DNA of 64,000 bases from Datura wrightii (taxonomy: Eukaryota > Streptophyta > Magnoliopsida > Solanales > Solanaceae). The notes below the pieces were generated by a model. The model had not been told where the DNA came from. It searched no databases and saw nothing but the letters and a program-made list of their open reading frames with translations. Made by a program: the position numbers and the translations under genes. This document shows positions 35,085 through 47,000 of the stretch, piece by piece; the first letter of the stretch is position 1; the number at the start of each line of letters is the position of its first letter. The stretch covers positions 1,798,001 to 1,862,000 of the forward strand of contig JASDFA010000002.1 in NCBI GenBank assembly GCA_035772735.1, in the 5' to 3' direction.

Positions 35085-36990
35085 GTTTTCTTTATTTGAA
35101 CTATCATGAAATATTTATCGAAACATACCACAACTATTAGTTATAACATTTTCTTACTCGAACTATATCATTAAATGTTTATCGAAATACACCTCAACTA
35201 TCAGTTGTTTACTTTTCCTACCTAAAGTATCCACCATCGTTCAGGCAGGAAAAGATAACAACTGATAGTTGAGGTGTATTTTGATAATTGTTGATGATAG
35301 TTCAAGTAGGAAAAGTGAACAACAGATAATTCAGGTATGAAACTCAAAAAATCGTGATACTTCAGGTGTGTTTTTCACTCTTTACTCTTATTTTTAGTAA
35401 GATTTTTTCATTATTGTATTTTCTTTTCATATTTGAATTTGATCATATGTTCTATTTGCATCGAGGGCCTATTTAAGTTAACTTCTTTACTTTCACAAAG
35501 CCGTAGGAACAAAACTACGTACACACAATCTTTTATATCTGAACTATTAAGTGTGTGTTTTCTCTATTTGAACTATCATGAAATATTTATCGAAACATAC
35601 CTCAACTATCAGTTATAACATTTTTTTACCCGAACTATATCATTAAATGTTTATCGAAATACATCTCAACTATCAGTTGTTTACTTTTCCTACCTAAAAT
35701 ATCCACCATCGTTCAGGCAGGAAAAGATAACAACTGATAGTTGAGGTGTATTTTGATAATTGTTGATTATAGTTCAAGTAGGAAAAGTGAACATATATTT
35801 TTGGTAAAACTCAAAAAATCGTGATACTTCAGGTGTGTTTTTCACTCTTTACTCTTAATTTTTAGTAAGATTTTTTCATTATTGTATTTTCTTTTCATAT
35901 TTGAATTTGATCATATGTTCTATTTGCATCGAGGGCCTATTTAAGTTAACTTCTTTACTTTTACAAAGCCTTCAACTTTCGAGGACGAGAGTGCTTTGTC
36001 ACTAGGGTTTTCTTTTCACCAATCAAGTTGGTTGTGTCCACCTCAAGATTGATCTAACATTTTGTTATGAGCTCATTGGACAAAGATAGATTGAAAGAGT
36101 ATCAATCATGTATTACTTTGGTCTTATGCGACAAAACATTAACAATGGCACATAAACTATTTATGGTTAAATAGTAGAAAGTGAAAAACACTATGGACAT
36201 ATTGCTCAAAAGCAATTTTTTGTTTTAACTGAGGATCAGTGGAAATAGTCTCTCTACCTTCAAAGGTATACTTATATTCTACCCAACCCAGAATGACCTA
36301 TAGGCTGTATAGGCTTTTATATGATATTAAATTGCATTTTCTAACCATCTTTTTCAGGGCTGCCCCTATAAATACCTGCCCTTATATGACAGGTAATACT
36401 GTCAGACAACTGAGGGGCTTACAAACAGATGTCAATCACAGTATTAGCAGTACTTGTTTAACCCCTGGCCATAAGTTTTAGTTACTACTACGTCAATAAA
36501 GGATGACTGAAAAATGTTTTCAGTATTCTTTAAACCATTGTCAGAATATCCAATGTAATAAAATATTTATCGAAACATACCTCAACTATCAGTTATAACA
36601 TTTTCTTACTCGAACTATATCATTAAATGTTTATCGAAATACACCTCAACTATCAGTTGTTTACTTTTCCTACCTAAAATATCCACTATCGTTCAGGCAG
36701 GAAAAGATAACAACTGATAGTTGAGGTATATTTTGATAATTGTTGATGATAGTTCAAGTAGGAAAAGTGAACAACATATAATTCAGGTATGAAACTCAAA
36801 AAATCGTGATACTTCAGGTGTGTTTTTCACTCTTTACTCTTACTTTTAGTAAGATTTTTTCATTATTGTATTTTCTTTTCATACTTGAATTTGATCATAT
36901 GTTCTATTTGCATCGAGGGCCTATTTAAGTTAACTTCTTTACTTTCACAAAGCCGTAGGAATAAAACTACGTACACACAATCTTTTCCGG
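35085..36990. repeat. Three direct copies of a 400-440 bp MITE-like unit
   Basis: Copies start at about 35090, 35563 and 36557. Each contains opposed arms (AACTATCAGTTGTTTACTTT and its near-inverse AACAACTGATAGTTGAGG), then a common tail through GATCATATGTTCTATTTGCA to ACTTTCACAAAGCC. Copies 1 and 3 continue with GTAGGAA-AAAACTACGTACA; copy 2 is cut at that point (35970) by the unidentified segment at 35971-36555. A diverged relative is at 20.15-20.36 kb. Confidence 0.8.
35971..36555. repeat. Unidentified segment U, copy 1
   Basis: A 585-bp stretch nearly identical to 38981-39580. It begins TTCAACTTTCGAGGACGAGA and is cut at CCAATG where the next repeat copy starts. It includes intron-like features (CTTTTTCAG, then ACAGGTAATACTG) and an 80-codon open frame that I do not accept as a gene. 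It may be captured gene sequence or part of a larger element. Confidence 0.7.
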
Positions 36991-38980
36991 ATGTCACCTA
37001 GCTATAAAATTACACTAAATTTGTTATCGTTATCACCGATCTCTCTAAACGTCAGTGTGTACTAGTACATATTTCTTTTGTTACTTTGTACATTCATCAC
37101 ATTATAATAGTGTATCTTATGGACCAGCTATGGCTATGTCTTGATACCACAAAGTACAAGACATCCCCAATTTAAACGTTTAGCTTTCCTCAGACTAATA
37201 TTATTTGAAACTAGGTGTTGTGCCCATTGTGAATGATCCAAGTATTTCTTTTATATATTTTGAATTCTATAATAGAATAAGAATTGGATTCGGAATAAAT
37301 TATTTATATATATTTATTATTTTCATCTTATCCTTAATACTAATTACTTTTGAATATTACAAATATTTTAATTATAAGGTGATGATAAATAAATAGAGTA
37401 AACGTTTAATAAAGAGAGAATATATCTTAAGACATAAATAAAGTAAAATAATTAAAATCTTTTTCAATTAATATTTCTTAAAAAATATATAAAAAAAGAA
37501 ATACGACAGATAATTCAAAATAGATATGTAAATGTGAAATATGATAAATAATTTGAGACAGAGAAAATAATAAATAGGGGGAGAAATTTAGAGAAAGAGT
37601 ACAGTAAATGGGACAGTTTTCTATTTTGACATGGTCTTAAATTTTGTTTCTCTATGACAATAGTCTTAAAATTACTACTTCTATATTTGTCAGTAAATAT
37701 GGCTAAATAGGTCTATTTTTGGACCATCTGTTTAATTTGAGGTCTGAAAAAGGAAACAAACAAGGATTAGTCATTTTGTTGAAAGCGATATTTTAGTTGT
37801 GGATATAAGATATATGTATGAGCGATAATAACATATTCAATATAATTTCATATGTAAAGTTTGGGGGAATAGAATGTATATGCAAATCTTATTTTTATTT
37901 TTAAGATAGAGAAACTGTTTCTAATAAATCTTCGTTTCAAAAAAAAGTTTTCAAAATAGAATTACAAGAACAAGAATATGACAATAAAATAGCGATATTA
38001 AACAAAGCAAATAAAACAACAGATAGTAACACACATTGAAAAAAAAAAAAACTATGTGATTACTAAATACTACTAATGCTAGTCCGATCCCCCTTTCTCT
38101 CCAACATAAACGCGATAATACTCGATTATCTATTAACTTTCTATTCTAATTTATGACCTCCATATACTTTTATATAAGATCATGGTTTCAATGAGCTAAG
38201 TTATTCCATGTCTTATCTAATAAATACTTGTACAAACACAAAATATAATGACAATTCATGTAGCCACCATCTCTACTGCCTTTTGGATAAATGCTTTGGA
38301 CTGACTCTTATTATTATCTCATCTTTAATATGAGAAAAAACTAACACTATAATTTTGAAAGAAGTTATTCAAAATTTTATTCTAATCAAATATAAAATAA
38401 ATTTATCTAAAAATTAATCTTAAAATTATTAATTTATCCGTTATCCCTCATGCCAAACGAGTCTTTAGATTATAATTTTGTCCACCACTTCCTTATATGT
38501 AACAACTTTTTTAGACCGATGAGTTTTTATATACATGCAGAGTAAAAGTATGACTGGATGCTATTTACAATTTTTATATATTTTGAGTAAAATAATATGG
38601 CAAGTGGCTCCTAAGTATTGAGGGTAAGAGACTTAAAAACTTCTCTATTATAGTCATTCTCTATAATAACATTTTACTATAACATTTGTGTGTTTCGTGA
38701 AATCGATCTTTTATGTTATATTATATCATATGTTGTCAATAAAAATGTTTTACTATTATTAGGACCACAAAACAAAACTATGTGTGCAAACAGCTCATAA
38801 CAAACTGTTACATCAATTTATAATGCGAACCTTATTTTTTTTTTTTTTGGGTGGAGAAATTATTTCTGATAAAATTATTTTTTAAATAGAAATACAAAAA
38901 TAATATGATGGCAAAAATACTAACAGCGATTTCATTCCCAAAACACAAACTCGAGACCTTTAGTTAAAAGTTCATCAGTT

Positions 38981-39625
38981 TTCAACTTTCGAGGACGAGA
39001 GTGCTTTGTCGCTAGGGTTTTCTTTTCCTCAATCAAGTTGGTTGTGTCCACCTCAAGATTGATCTAACATTTTGTTATGAGCTTATTGGACAAAGATAAA
39101 TTGAAAGAGTATCAATCATGTGTTACTTTGGTCTTATGCGACAAAACATTAACAATGGCACATAAACTATTTATGGTTAAATAGTAGAAAGTGAAAAACA
39201 CTATAGACATACTGCTCAAAAGCAATTTTTTGTTTTAACTGAGGATCAGTGGAAATAGTCTCTCTACCTTCAAAGGTATACGTATATTCTACCCAACCCA
39301 GAATGACCTATAGACTGTATAGGCTTTTATATGATATTAAATTGCATTTTCTAACCATCTTTTTCAGGGCTGCCCCTATAAATACCTGCCCTTATATGAC
39401 AGGTAATACTGTCAGACAACTGAGGGGCTTACAAACAGATGTCAATCACAGTATTATCACAGTATTAGCAGTACTTGTTTAACCCCTGGCCATAAGTTTT
39501 GGTTACTCCTACTTCAATAAAGGATGACTGAAAAATGTTTTCAATATTCTTTAAACCATTGTCAGAATATCCAATGTCATCTCAGCTAACATCTTTGAGA
39601 CAATAATTCAAGGCTTCAGTCCCAA
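38981..39625. repeat. Unidentified segment U, copy 2
   Basis: The longer copy of the same segment: it runs past the cut point of copy 1 into CATCTCAGCTAACATCTTTG, a stretch also present at 27405-27440. It differs from copy 1 by a short tandem duplication (TCACAGTATTA) near 39450. No known domain was recognised. Confidence 0.7.
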
Positions 39626-39639
39626 AACAATTCCTACCA

Positions 39640-39900
39640 ACAACTTCAAATTAGTAATACAGTAATAAGTGGATTCACAATCAAATCTCTATAGACATTT
39701 AGTGAATTTTCAATATATAGAGTGAGAATCTGAGCAAAAGCTATTGGATTCACGTGAACCTGCAACCGACCCTCTATATTTGCCCCTGAACACACAGTAT
39801 AGGAATTGCAATGCCATAGGGAAGGGGCCATCCAAGCTCAATTAATTTTCTACCTCCTTATAAATAGAGTTTGATGTAGCCTTTGCTTAATAGGTTCAAC
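39640..39900 (-). repeat. Degenerate Solanaceae-type dispersed repeat
   Basis: On the minus strand, GGTTCACGTGAATCCAATAG followed by CTCTATATATTGAAAATTCA resembles a common Solanaceae repeat with the theme 'GGTTCACGTGAACCCA ... AACCCAGTAAC'. No coding capacity and no boundaries could be set. Confidence 0.4.
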
Positions 39901-40015
39901 TGAACTCAGATATAGATGTGAAGGACCACCAAAATTTCTAACAAATAATAAATTCTGAACTCATAGTTTCAAGGGTACAGTGAGTTATATGCTAAGAAGC
40001 TTAAAAGATTGAACT

Positions 40016-40140
40016 CAACAACAACAACAATAACAACAAACAAAAAACCCAGTGTAAACCCACAAGTGGACTCTGGAGAGGGTGGTGTGCACGCAGACCT
40101 TACCCCAGCCTTGAGAAGAAAAAAGTAACAGCCCCTTGTG
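40016..40140 (-). mobile_element. Au-like SINE, fragment
   Basis: On the minus strand the core contains GGTAAGGTCTGCGTGCACAC and the element ends in a (TTG)n-type tail (CAACAACAACAATAACAAC on plus, 40018-40036). Core plus TTG tail are typical of the widespread Au-type plant SINE; the family name is from memory. Confidence 0.6.
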
Positions 40141-40923
40141 CCGCCCGTTATGACTAAAATGTCACGTCAGAAGAAGTCCTCTTTAACTGCATAATTATGA
40201 TGTAGATAAAGCTGTGTATCACCAAATAGGTTGAATCAAAGAACAATTCTCAAAATGCGTCACCAAATATGTTGTGAACCATGGGACGTGGCTATTCTTT
40301 TTATGAGGAGGGAAGCAAGAGCTATCACGGATAGACCAAAATAAGTATGAGACTAAGCCCCTGCCACATAAAGTCGGAGAACTGCAACCTTATGCTACAA
40401 GCTAATGAACAGACATATCAATACAGAACAACAATATAATGGTTGCAGAAATAGATTATGGTATATTCTGTAACAATTTTCTTAACAAGCCGATGAGCAT
40501 TGTAGCAGCGATGCAATTCGACATGCAACCAAAAACTACAACTATTTGAAGGTAGCGCAATAATGTGAAAGTAGAACATGAGTTTTAACGTGAATCAGAG
40601 TACTCAAATAATAACTGGAAGAAAGGGCTCTTTAGTCACAGTTAACTCCCTTAAACACCAGTGAGGATGCAACAATCTACAACAAATGACAACGCATTTT
40701 TTCGAATATAAAGCACTTAGATACAAGATTTAACAGCTATGCCATTTTGGCTATTTACCAAATATTCAGCATCAAATATTCCTTTAACAACTGAAGCACA
40801 AGTGTTTTCATCCAAGTCCAAACATTCCTAGGCGCAAACTCTACTATTATTACAAAGTAAAACTATATATTTTATCAAAAAAGATGTACAAAAGAAGTCA
40901 CCAAAGCACAGAACATCTTTTAA

Positions 40924-41087
40924 ATTAACAAATTGCTCCAGCTATATATTATTCACTGCAAGATTTAAAGTTTAGTTTGGCTCTGATTTTGTGCACCTCG
41001 AGTGAATTAACAAATTGCCTCCGGCTATATATTATTCACTGCAAAATTTAAAGTTTAGTTTGGCTCTGATTTTGTGCACCTCGAGTC
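40924..41087 (-). repeat. 82-bp tandem duplication in the 3' UTR of the six-exon gene
   Basis: Copies at 40924-41004 and 41006-41087 differ at only a few bases. The second copy begins three bases after the stop codon (41090) on the minus strand, so the 3' UTR is duplicated, perhaps with its regulatory signals. Confidence 0.9.
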
Positions 41088-41089
41088 AA

Positions 41090-44000
41090 TCAGCTGAGTC
41101 TTTCACGTTGAACACCAGAAGTATGGGCCTCCTCAATACGTCTGGTAAGCAATGATATTCCATAATGTGATGCACTTGAAGCAGCATAATATGAAGTCAT
41201 CGTAAGTTGAGTAAACCTTGGAAGTGCATATCCTGTAATGCAAAATTACCCATCACTCACATATTAAAAAATACTTTAACAAATAACATAAAAGTCTGGG
41301 AAAAGATCTTTGCTTATAGTCATTATAATTTATAGTACTTCGCGGTGAATATAAAATGAACGGCTACTGTATTTTCCCTTAATTGGAACTTTCCCATGAA
41401 CTACTGTAAATATTATACAGAGCCCACTTTATTGGTACACGACTTTCTAGTCTAATGAATAAAGTGAAGATATACTTATAAAACTTTGACTTGCCGAAAA
41501 GTAACCTCTGCCTTTTCTTTGAGAGAAGTCCCCTGAATACAATATATTGTTCAGGAAAGGTTCAAATATGCTTCGTACTCGGCGAAATTGAGCAGATTTT
41601 CCCTCCATTAATACTTTAGTTCACTTATACTTGGCGTCAAATACTTGGTCCAAATGCACCCTTATTTTAAATTGTTCTCCCACTTAACCTAATTACGAGA
41701 TTAATTAGCACCAGATCTTGACATATTTGGTCCCATGCATCGCATACCAGGGAATACTCGGACCTTTTCCGTATATTGTTTAAACTTTGTGCCAAGAAAA
41801 ATTAAGAAAAAGTTGGACAAAGAGATAACTAAAAAACTGAATCTACTAAACGTCAGATGTGTCTCTAATTCCCAAATTTAAATGCTTTTGAATCTGCGAA
41901 TCCTTGATTTTTCCTGGCATGACAGTACTGTTCACTGACAGCGTCTCTTATTCAAGTGCTCAACATTTCTTATCATGCCAAGAAGACACACATATCTTGA
42001 AGGAGACGATTAACCTTAGCATAACAAAAAGCTTGCTCAACAATTATCTGAAACTAACATGCTTGAATATATGATATAATTTGGGTACCAAAACATGTGC
42101 AATTTTCTTATAAGAAAAAAAAAGGTACCTAAATGTAGAAAACATAAATTTTGTGCACTAGTTACTTTGACATTGAGTCGTAGGGAAGTAAATGGTGCTT
42201 CAATTTATTGTTGCATAGATAATAGTCTTTGTTGTTACCTAGTTCACATGGTTTGAGAATGAACGTGCCAACCAATTGACCACAGAACTTACAGGTGTGA
42301 TGTGGCCTTTTCTTCTCTCCAAAAATTATTTCCAGTTGAGGCTTGTGTACTTTTCCATGTCTTGTAAGTATCATATTTTTACTTGGAATGGTATCAAAAG
42401 TAAGTTGAGAAAGACATATAAGTTTATGTAATAATAGGAAGTTCTGAATTTCCATAGTTTACACAAGATATAAGTAACCAAATATCTGTTACTCCCACTA
42501 TCCAATTCATGGCTTTAACACGGCCACCTAAAATATTAATCTTGATCATGATTCTTTAATATGTACATTTATAATCAAACCATCATTTTAGGGGAAACCC
42601 TTAAATGTAATTTTGAATTAATGAAATAAATAATTGGCACAAAGTTCACTAAAGAATAGATAGTTTCAACCTTAAGCAGTCAAACTATTTACATCAAATG
42701 GGAGGTAGGAGTATTATATTCAAACAGAAGTGATCTAAAACCATACATGAAGTGAACTTGAATCTCTCTTGAGTGTAAAAGAGGGTACATGTGACCTTTT
42801 TATCAAAAGATATGGGAAAGAAAAATATAAAGGGAAAGAGTCTCACTTAGAAAAGCCAACTTGGGACAACCCATTATAAAAGCAAGACAATTAATTTGGA
42901 ACAAAAGGTGTCATTAAGACTTCATTATCATTAAAAACTATTGTTTATTCTAATCATACTAAAACTTTCTTTCATATAAAACTAAGATTTCACTCAAATG
43001 ATTGTATTCAGATAGAAGCTCCTTAACATAGTTGGTAGTGATTTTTCTAAAAGGGAAGGACATGAATCAGAACCCTTAAGCGATCTTGTTTTTATGTTCA
43101 TATTCAGCACAAATCATACTTTGACTGTTGAAAGTTTATCCAACTATATCTAAGTGGAACTTCTAAGACTGTTCTTCTACTCTCCTCTTACTTATCACAT
43201 CCACTTAAGTATCTCCCATCAATCTCACCAAAATTGCTAAATTCTCAAGTAAAACGGGAAGGGGAAGAAAAACCCAAAGGGTTGGACTGTTCGTGTGTCC
43301 AAGAGACAAATTATATTAGAAACGGGAGCTGTGAGTTGTCAAATGCTTGACAAGCCTCAACAGTTGCTGCACAAACTATGTTCTGATACCAAGTGAATTA
43401 GTTTGTCTGCTTGCTTTTTCTTTCATAAGCCAAAAACTTCACTGATAGTAGCTTCTGAATTAGTGGCAAGAGCCAATCAAAAGAAATAGGCAAAGCGTTT
43501 GTTCCTGAAGGATTATTATGTCCAATACTACTGTGGCAAGATGGCCAAAATCTGGGGTCGACTATGCCTAATACTTTTGTGGAGCTTCTCAGATTCCAGA
43601 AGAGTTGGGGAAGAGAAGTGGAGAAGAAGACTGGTAGCAGATCGTCCCAGCTTGTATATGGTAGACAATATGGAAGGAAAGGAACTCCAGATATTTTGAG
43701 GATACTATCAGTTCTATTCATAAAATTAGGATGAACTATCTTAGTCTCTTCTATTTTTAGTGTAAACAAAATTTGTGGGGTAGATAGGAGACCTGGTAGA
43801 TTTAATAGGAAAAGTGTAAGTTTTTGGTGGGTGCTCCTTATACTTTTGGTGTAAAGATCACAACTCAGCTTCCTTTGTAGCTGAGTTTTGCTGCTAATAC
43901 AAGTCGTTGCCAATTTCGAAAAAAAGAATATATATTCAAATCCTTTGCCTGTTCCAATTTGAAACCTGGATCTCATTTTACCTATCTTAAATCTCACAGG

Positions 44001-47000
44001 AAAACCTATCAAAGACATAGCATAAGCAACCTTCTCATTACAAAAACTTACCTAATAAACATACAATATTCCTAATACAAAGCAACTGTTGAAGGCAAAC
44101 ATAAAATGTGCCATGTCAAAGTTATGGATAAGCATTACTAATCAGAATTGTCTTGGACCGTGGAAGCAGATATGGATAATTAAAGCTCCAATTGAAGTTA
44201 TGTCAGATATGGATAGATAAAGCTCCAATTGAAGTTATGTGTTTTCTGTGACTGACTGGCTGGTAACCAGAGAAGTTTTCTTGACTCAAGACAATCTATA
44301 AAGAAGGGGCATACATTTATAGTCAGTAGATGTTCTCTTCTGTGGGGAAGAAGTAAAGAAACTGAATCCAACAACCACCATTTTTGCTTTTTTTACATTG
44401 TGCTGCCACCTTGCAGGTGTGGTAGATACTTATCAACTTTTTGGGTGTGAAATCAACAATGCCAAGAACAACTGCTAAATTTCTTCTGAGCTTGAACAGG
44501 AGGGAACTAATTATAACTTAAAGAAGATTCGGAACAAAATTCGAGCCTGCATATGGTGGTGTATTTGGAAAGAAAGATATTGAAGATGTTTTAAGGGTCA
44601 AAAAAGTTCTTAACTGAAAATTAGATCTGATTGTATTTTGTTGTTATATATTTGGTGCAAGCTAGAATTGGTAAATGATACTGAAACACTTTTACAATTC
44701 AAAATATCTTTTGCATAGGCAATCTGGATACATCTTTTCGTTTCACTTGTAATCTTATGGATGTAATCATAGCACTTCCGTAGTGCTGGTTTAGACATCA
44801 GGCATCACTAATACTACATATTCAAAAATAAAATAAAATGCACCCCGCTGAGCCCACATAACATAGAGACCACAATTACCTTATTTGGTCGATTAAGTTA
44901 CTTCTTTAAAATATGATATATCAACATTAGAGGGGTTATTTCTGATAAAAGTGATAGTTAACTTCTCACTTGATGGAACATGAGAAATAGAAGACCTTTA
45001 GAAAACTCGTGATCTCTCTAACCAAAAAATATGTTATTTCCGTCAAAGAAGTAACTGGAGTAAGGTTGAACAGGAGCAAAAGTAGTATTCATCAAGTTTA
45101 AAGAATCAAAATGATTCTACTCTACGTATAGCAAGAAACAGATCAGATATGTCTTCTTGATTACAACATTCTTTTAGCGTTTATTATAAAATTCTGATTC
45201 CTTACAGGATACAGTTGAGCAATGTTCATTTAACAGTACATAAGCAGGGAATCAAAATATCACCAACAATTATATATTACGTAAAACAGCAGATCATAAA
45301 TTAGTTTTTCCTAAATTACTCAAAATACTGATGGGATAAAGAGATAATCCAATTATATTAAGATAGATAAAAGAAAATTAAAATAGAGATGCCCAATGTA
45401 TATCCTAGCAACATTAACCTTCAAATTACCAACTTTTAAGCAACAGTGCATAGGGTAGTATTAATGCTGAGGTTACTTATCAAAAAACAAAAAAAAAGAA
45501 GTAAATCTGCCGAGTGTCATGGCAACTTTATCATTATAGAATAAAACATGCTAAATTGAAAGAATGAACTAAGAACTTCGGAGAATTACCCCCAAATGCC
45601 GCACTAGCTGCAGAGAACATGAGAAGTGGAGGAAGCTGCAAGAAAAAAACAAAGGGAAGGGTGAACAGAAAGTGTGAGAGCAAGGGAGCTTTGGATAACA
45701 TGTCAATTGTGCTCGCTATAGATAGATTGAGTAAAGCTCAAAAGTCAAGAATAAAATGAATAAGATGGAGAGAGGAAGAGAAGAGTTAAAGAATGGTATG
45801 GTGGATTAAGTGCCTACCCCTATAACAAATGGAAGCCACTTTGGACCCTTCACATGTCTCTGAACAAAAGGAATACCTGAAAAGTACTAGAGTTAAGACT
45901 TCAGCTATGAATTCATAAGACAAAAGAGAGGGAAGTATTTAGTTTAAGATTTCAACCACGATTTAATATAGGGAGAGGAATAAATAATAGATAACAAAGA
46001 TAAGCACAGAAGAGATAATAATTAATCATGCCTGTGTTGAAACCATGAACTGCGCTGAGCAATCCACCAATTCCAGAGCCAGCCTACACAAAGGTAAAGA
46101 ATATTACTTCAACTGGCTGGTAAAAGTTCTTCCTATTATGATTGCCCTATAACTCTATTCACTATGGGTTTTTTAGCCTTTTCCAACTGGTTATAAAAGT
46201 TATGATTAATAAAACAAGGGTTAAACATTTCGGCTTTAGGGAAAAGATTACTTCTTTCAGATTTTCAAGTGGACGACATTCAAAATTGGAACTCTTTCAA
46301 AGGTAACAATAGAAACTTTCCTCAGCATTGAACTCATCTCAACTCAATTCCAATTTACTAAGACACAAATCTTTGAAGTTCTGGAAGTATACAAAACCTA
46401 CATATAACATTGAGAGCTCTTCGGCATCAACCACTTTCCGCAAATTCCTAAAGAATCCACCAAAAAAAAACATGTTCCAGCATAAACATTCTCCTCTATT
46501 TCATTTTATATAACGTGATTACCATTTTGAGAGTCAAAACATTTTTTCTTTAACTACAATTTATCTCATACATTTTTAGATATCCATTTGTTGGGCTAAA
46601 ACGGCCCAAAGATACTCTTAACATAGTGTGATATCGTGCATTTTGGGCCAAGCTTGAACGGTTTCCCCAAAAGGCCTTACACCGTTAAGAGTATCCAACA
46701 CATTAGTAGCTTACTTTTCTTTTTAGCTACCAATATGGACTTTATTCATACACACCCAGCAATTTCCCCCTTAACTAAGTTCCACATCATCCATTGCCAT
46801 TCATGGGCTAATTTGGAGCAGGGCCCTAAGAATCACTGTCATCTCCATACTCGCCTCGCCTCGCCTCGCCAAACCATGCGCTCTGATAACAGTATTTGGG
46901 CTAAACAGCCTAAATATACTCTTAACATGTGTGAGATTGTCCACTTTGAGCCAATACCATACAACTTTTCCAAAAAGTCTCACACTATTAAGAGTATCCA

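Larger units (their letters stand above)
29590..38790. repeat. Segmental tandem duplication, unit B
   Basis: Second copy of the duplication described for unit A; it holds the second zinc-finger gene. Relative to A, about 2.16 kb is inserted between about 34893 and 37050, where the A sequence runs on without a break at 24119-24130. The divergence of non-coding blocks is clearly higher than that of the 5' coding region. Confidence 0.75.

Noticed and set aside
35085..36990. CRISPR-like or centromere-like satellite array
   Set aside because: The repeats are 400 bp or more, only three copies, and MITE-like with opposed arms in a plant nuclear setting.
36239..39482. Two similar 77-80-codon ORFs (36239-36481 and 39249-39482)
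   Set aside because: They lie in segment U, a repeated piece with splice-like signals across the frame; the similarity reflects the duplicated DNA, not a shown coding function.
43398..44018. 206-codon minus-strand ORF in intron 5 of the six-exon gene
   Set aside because: No recognised domain, odd composition, and the opposite strand looks like a LINE 3' end, so it is most likely a shadow frame over a repeat.
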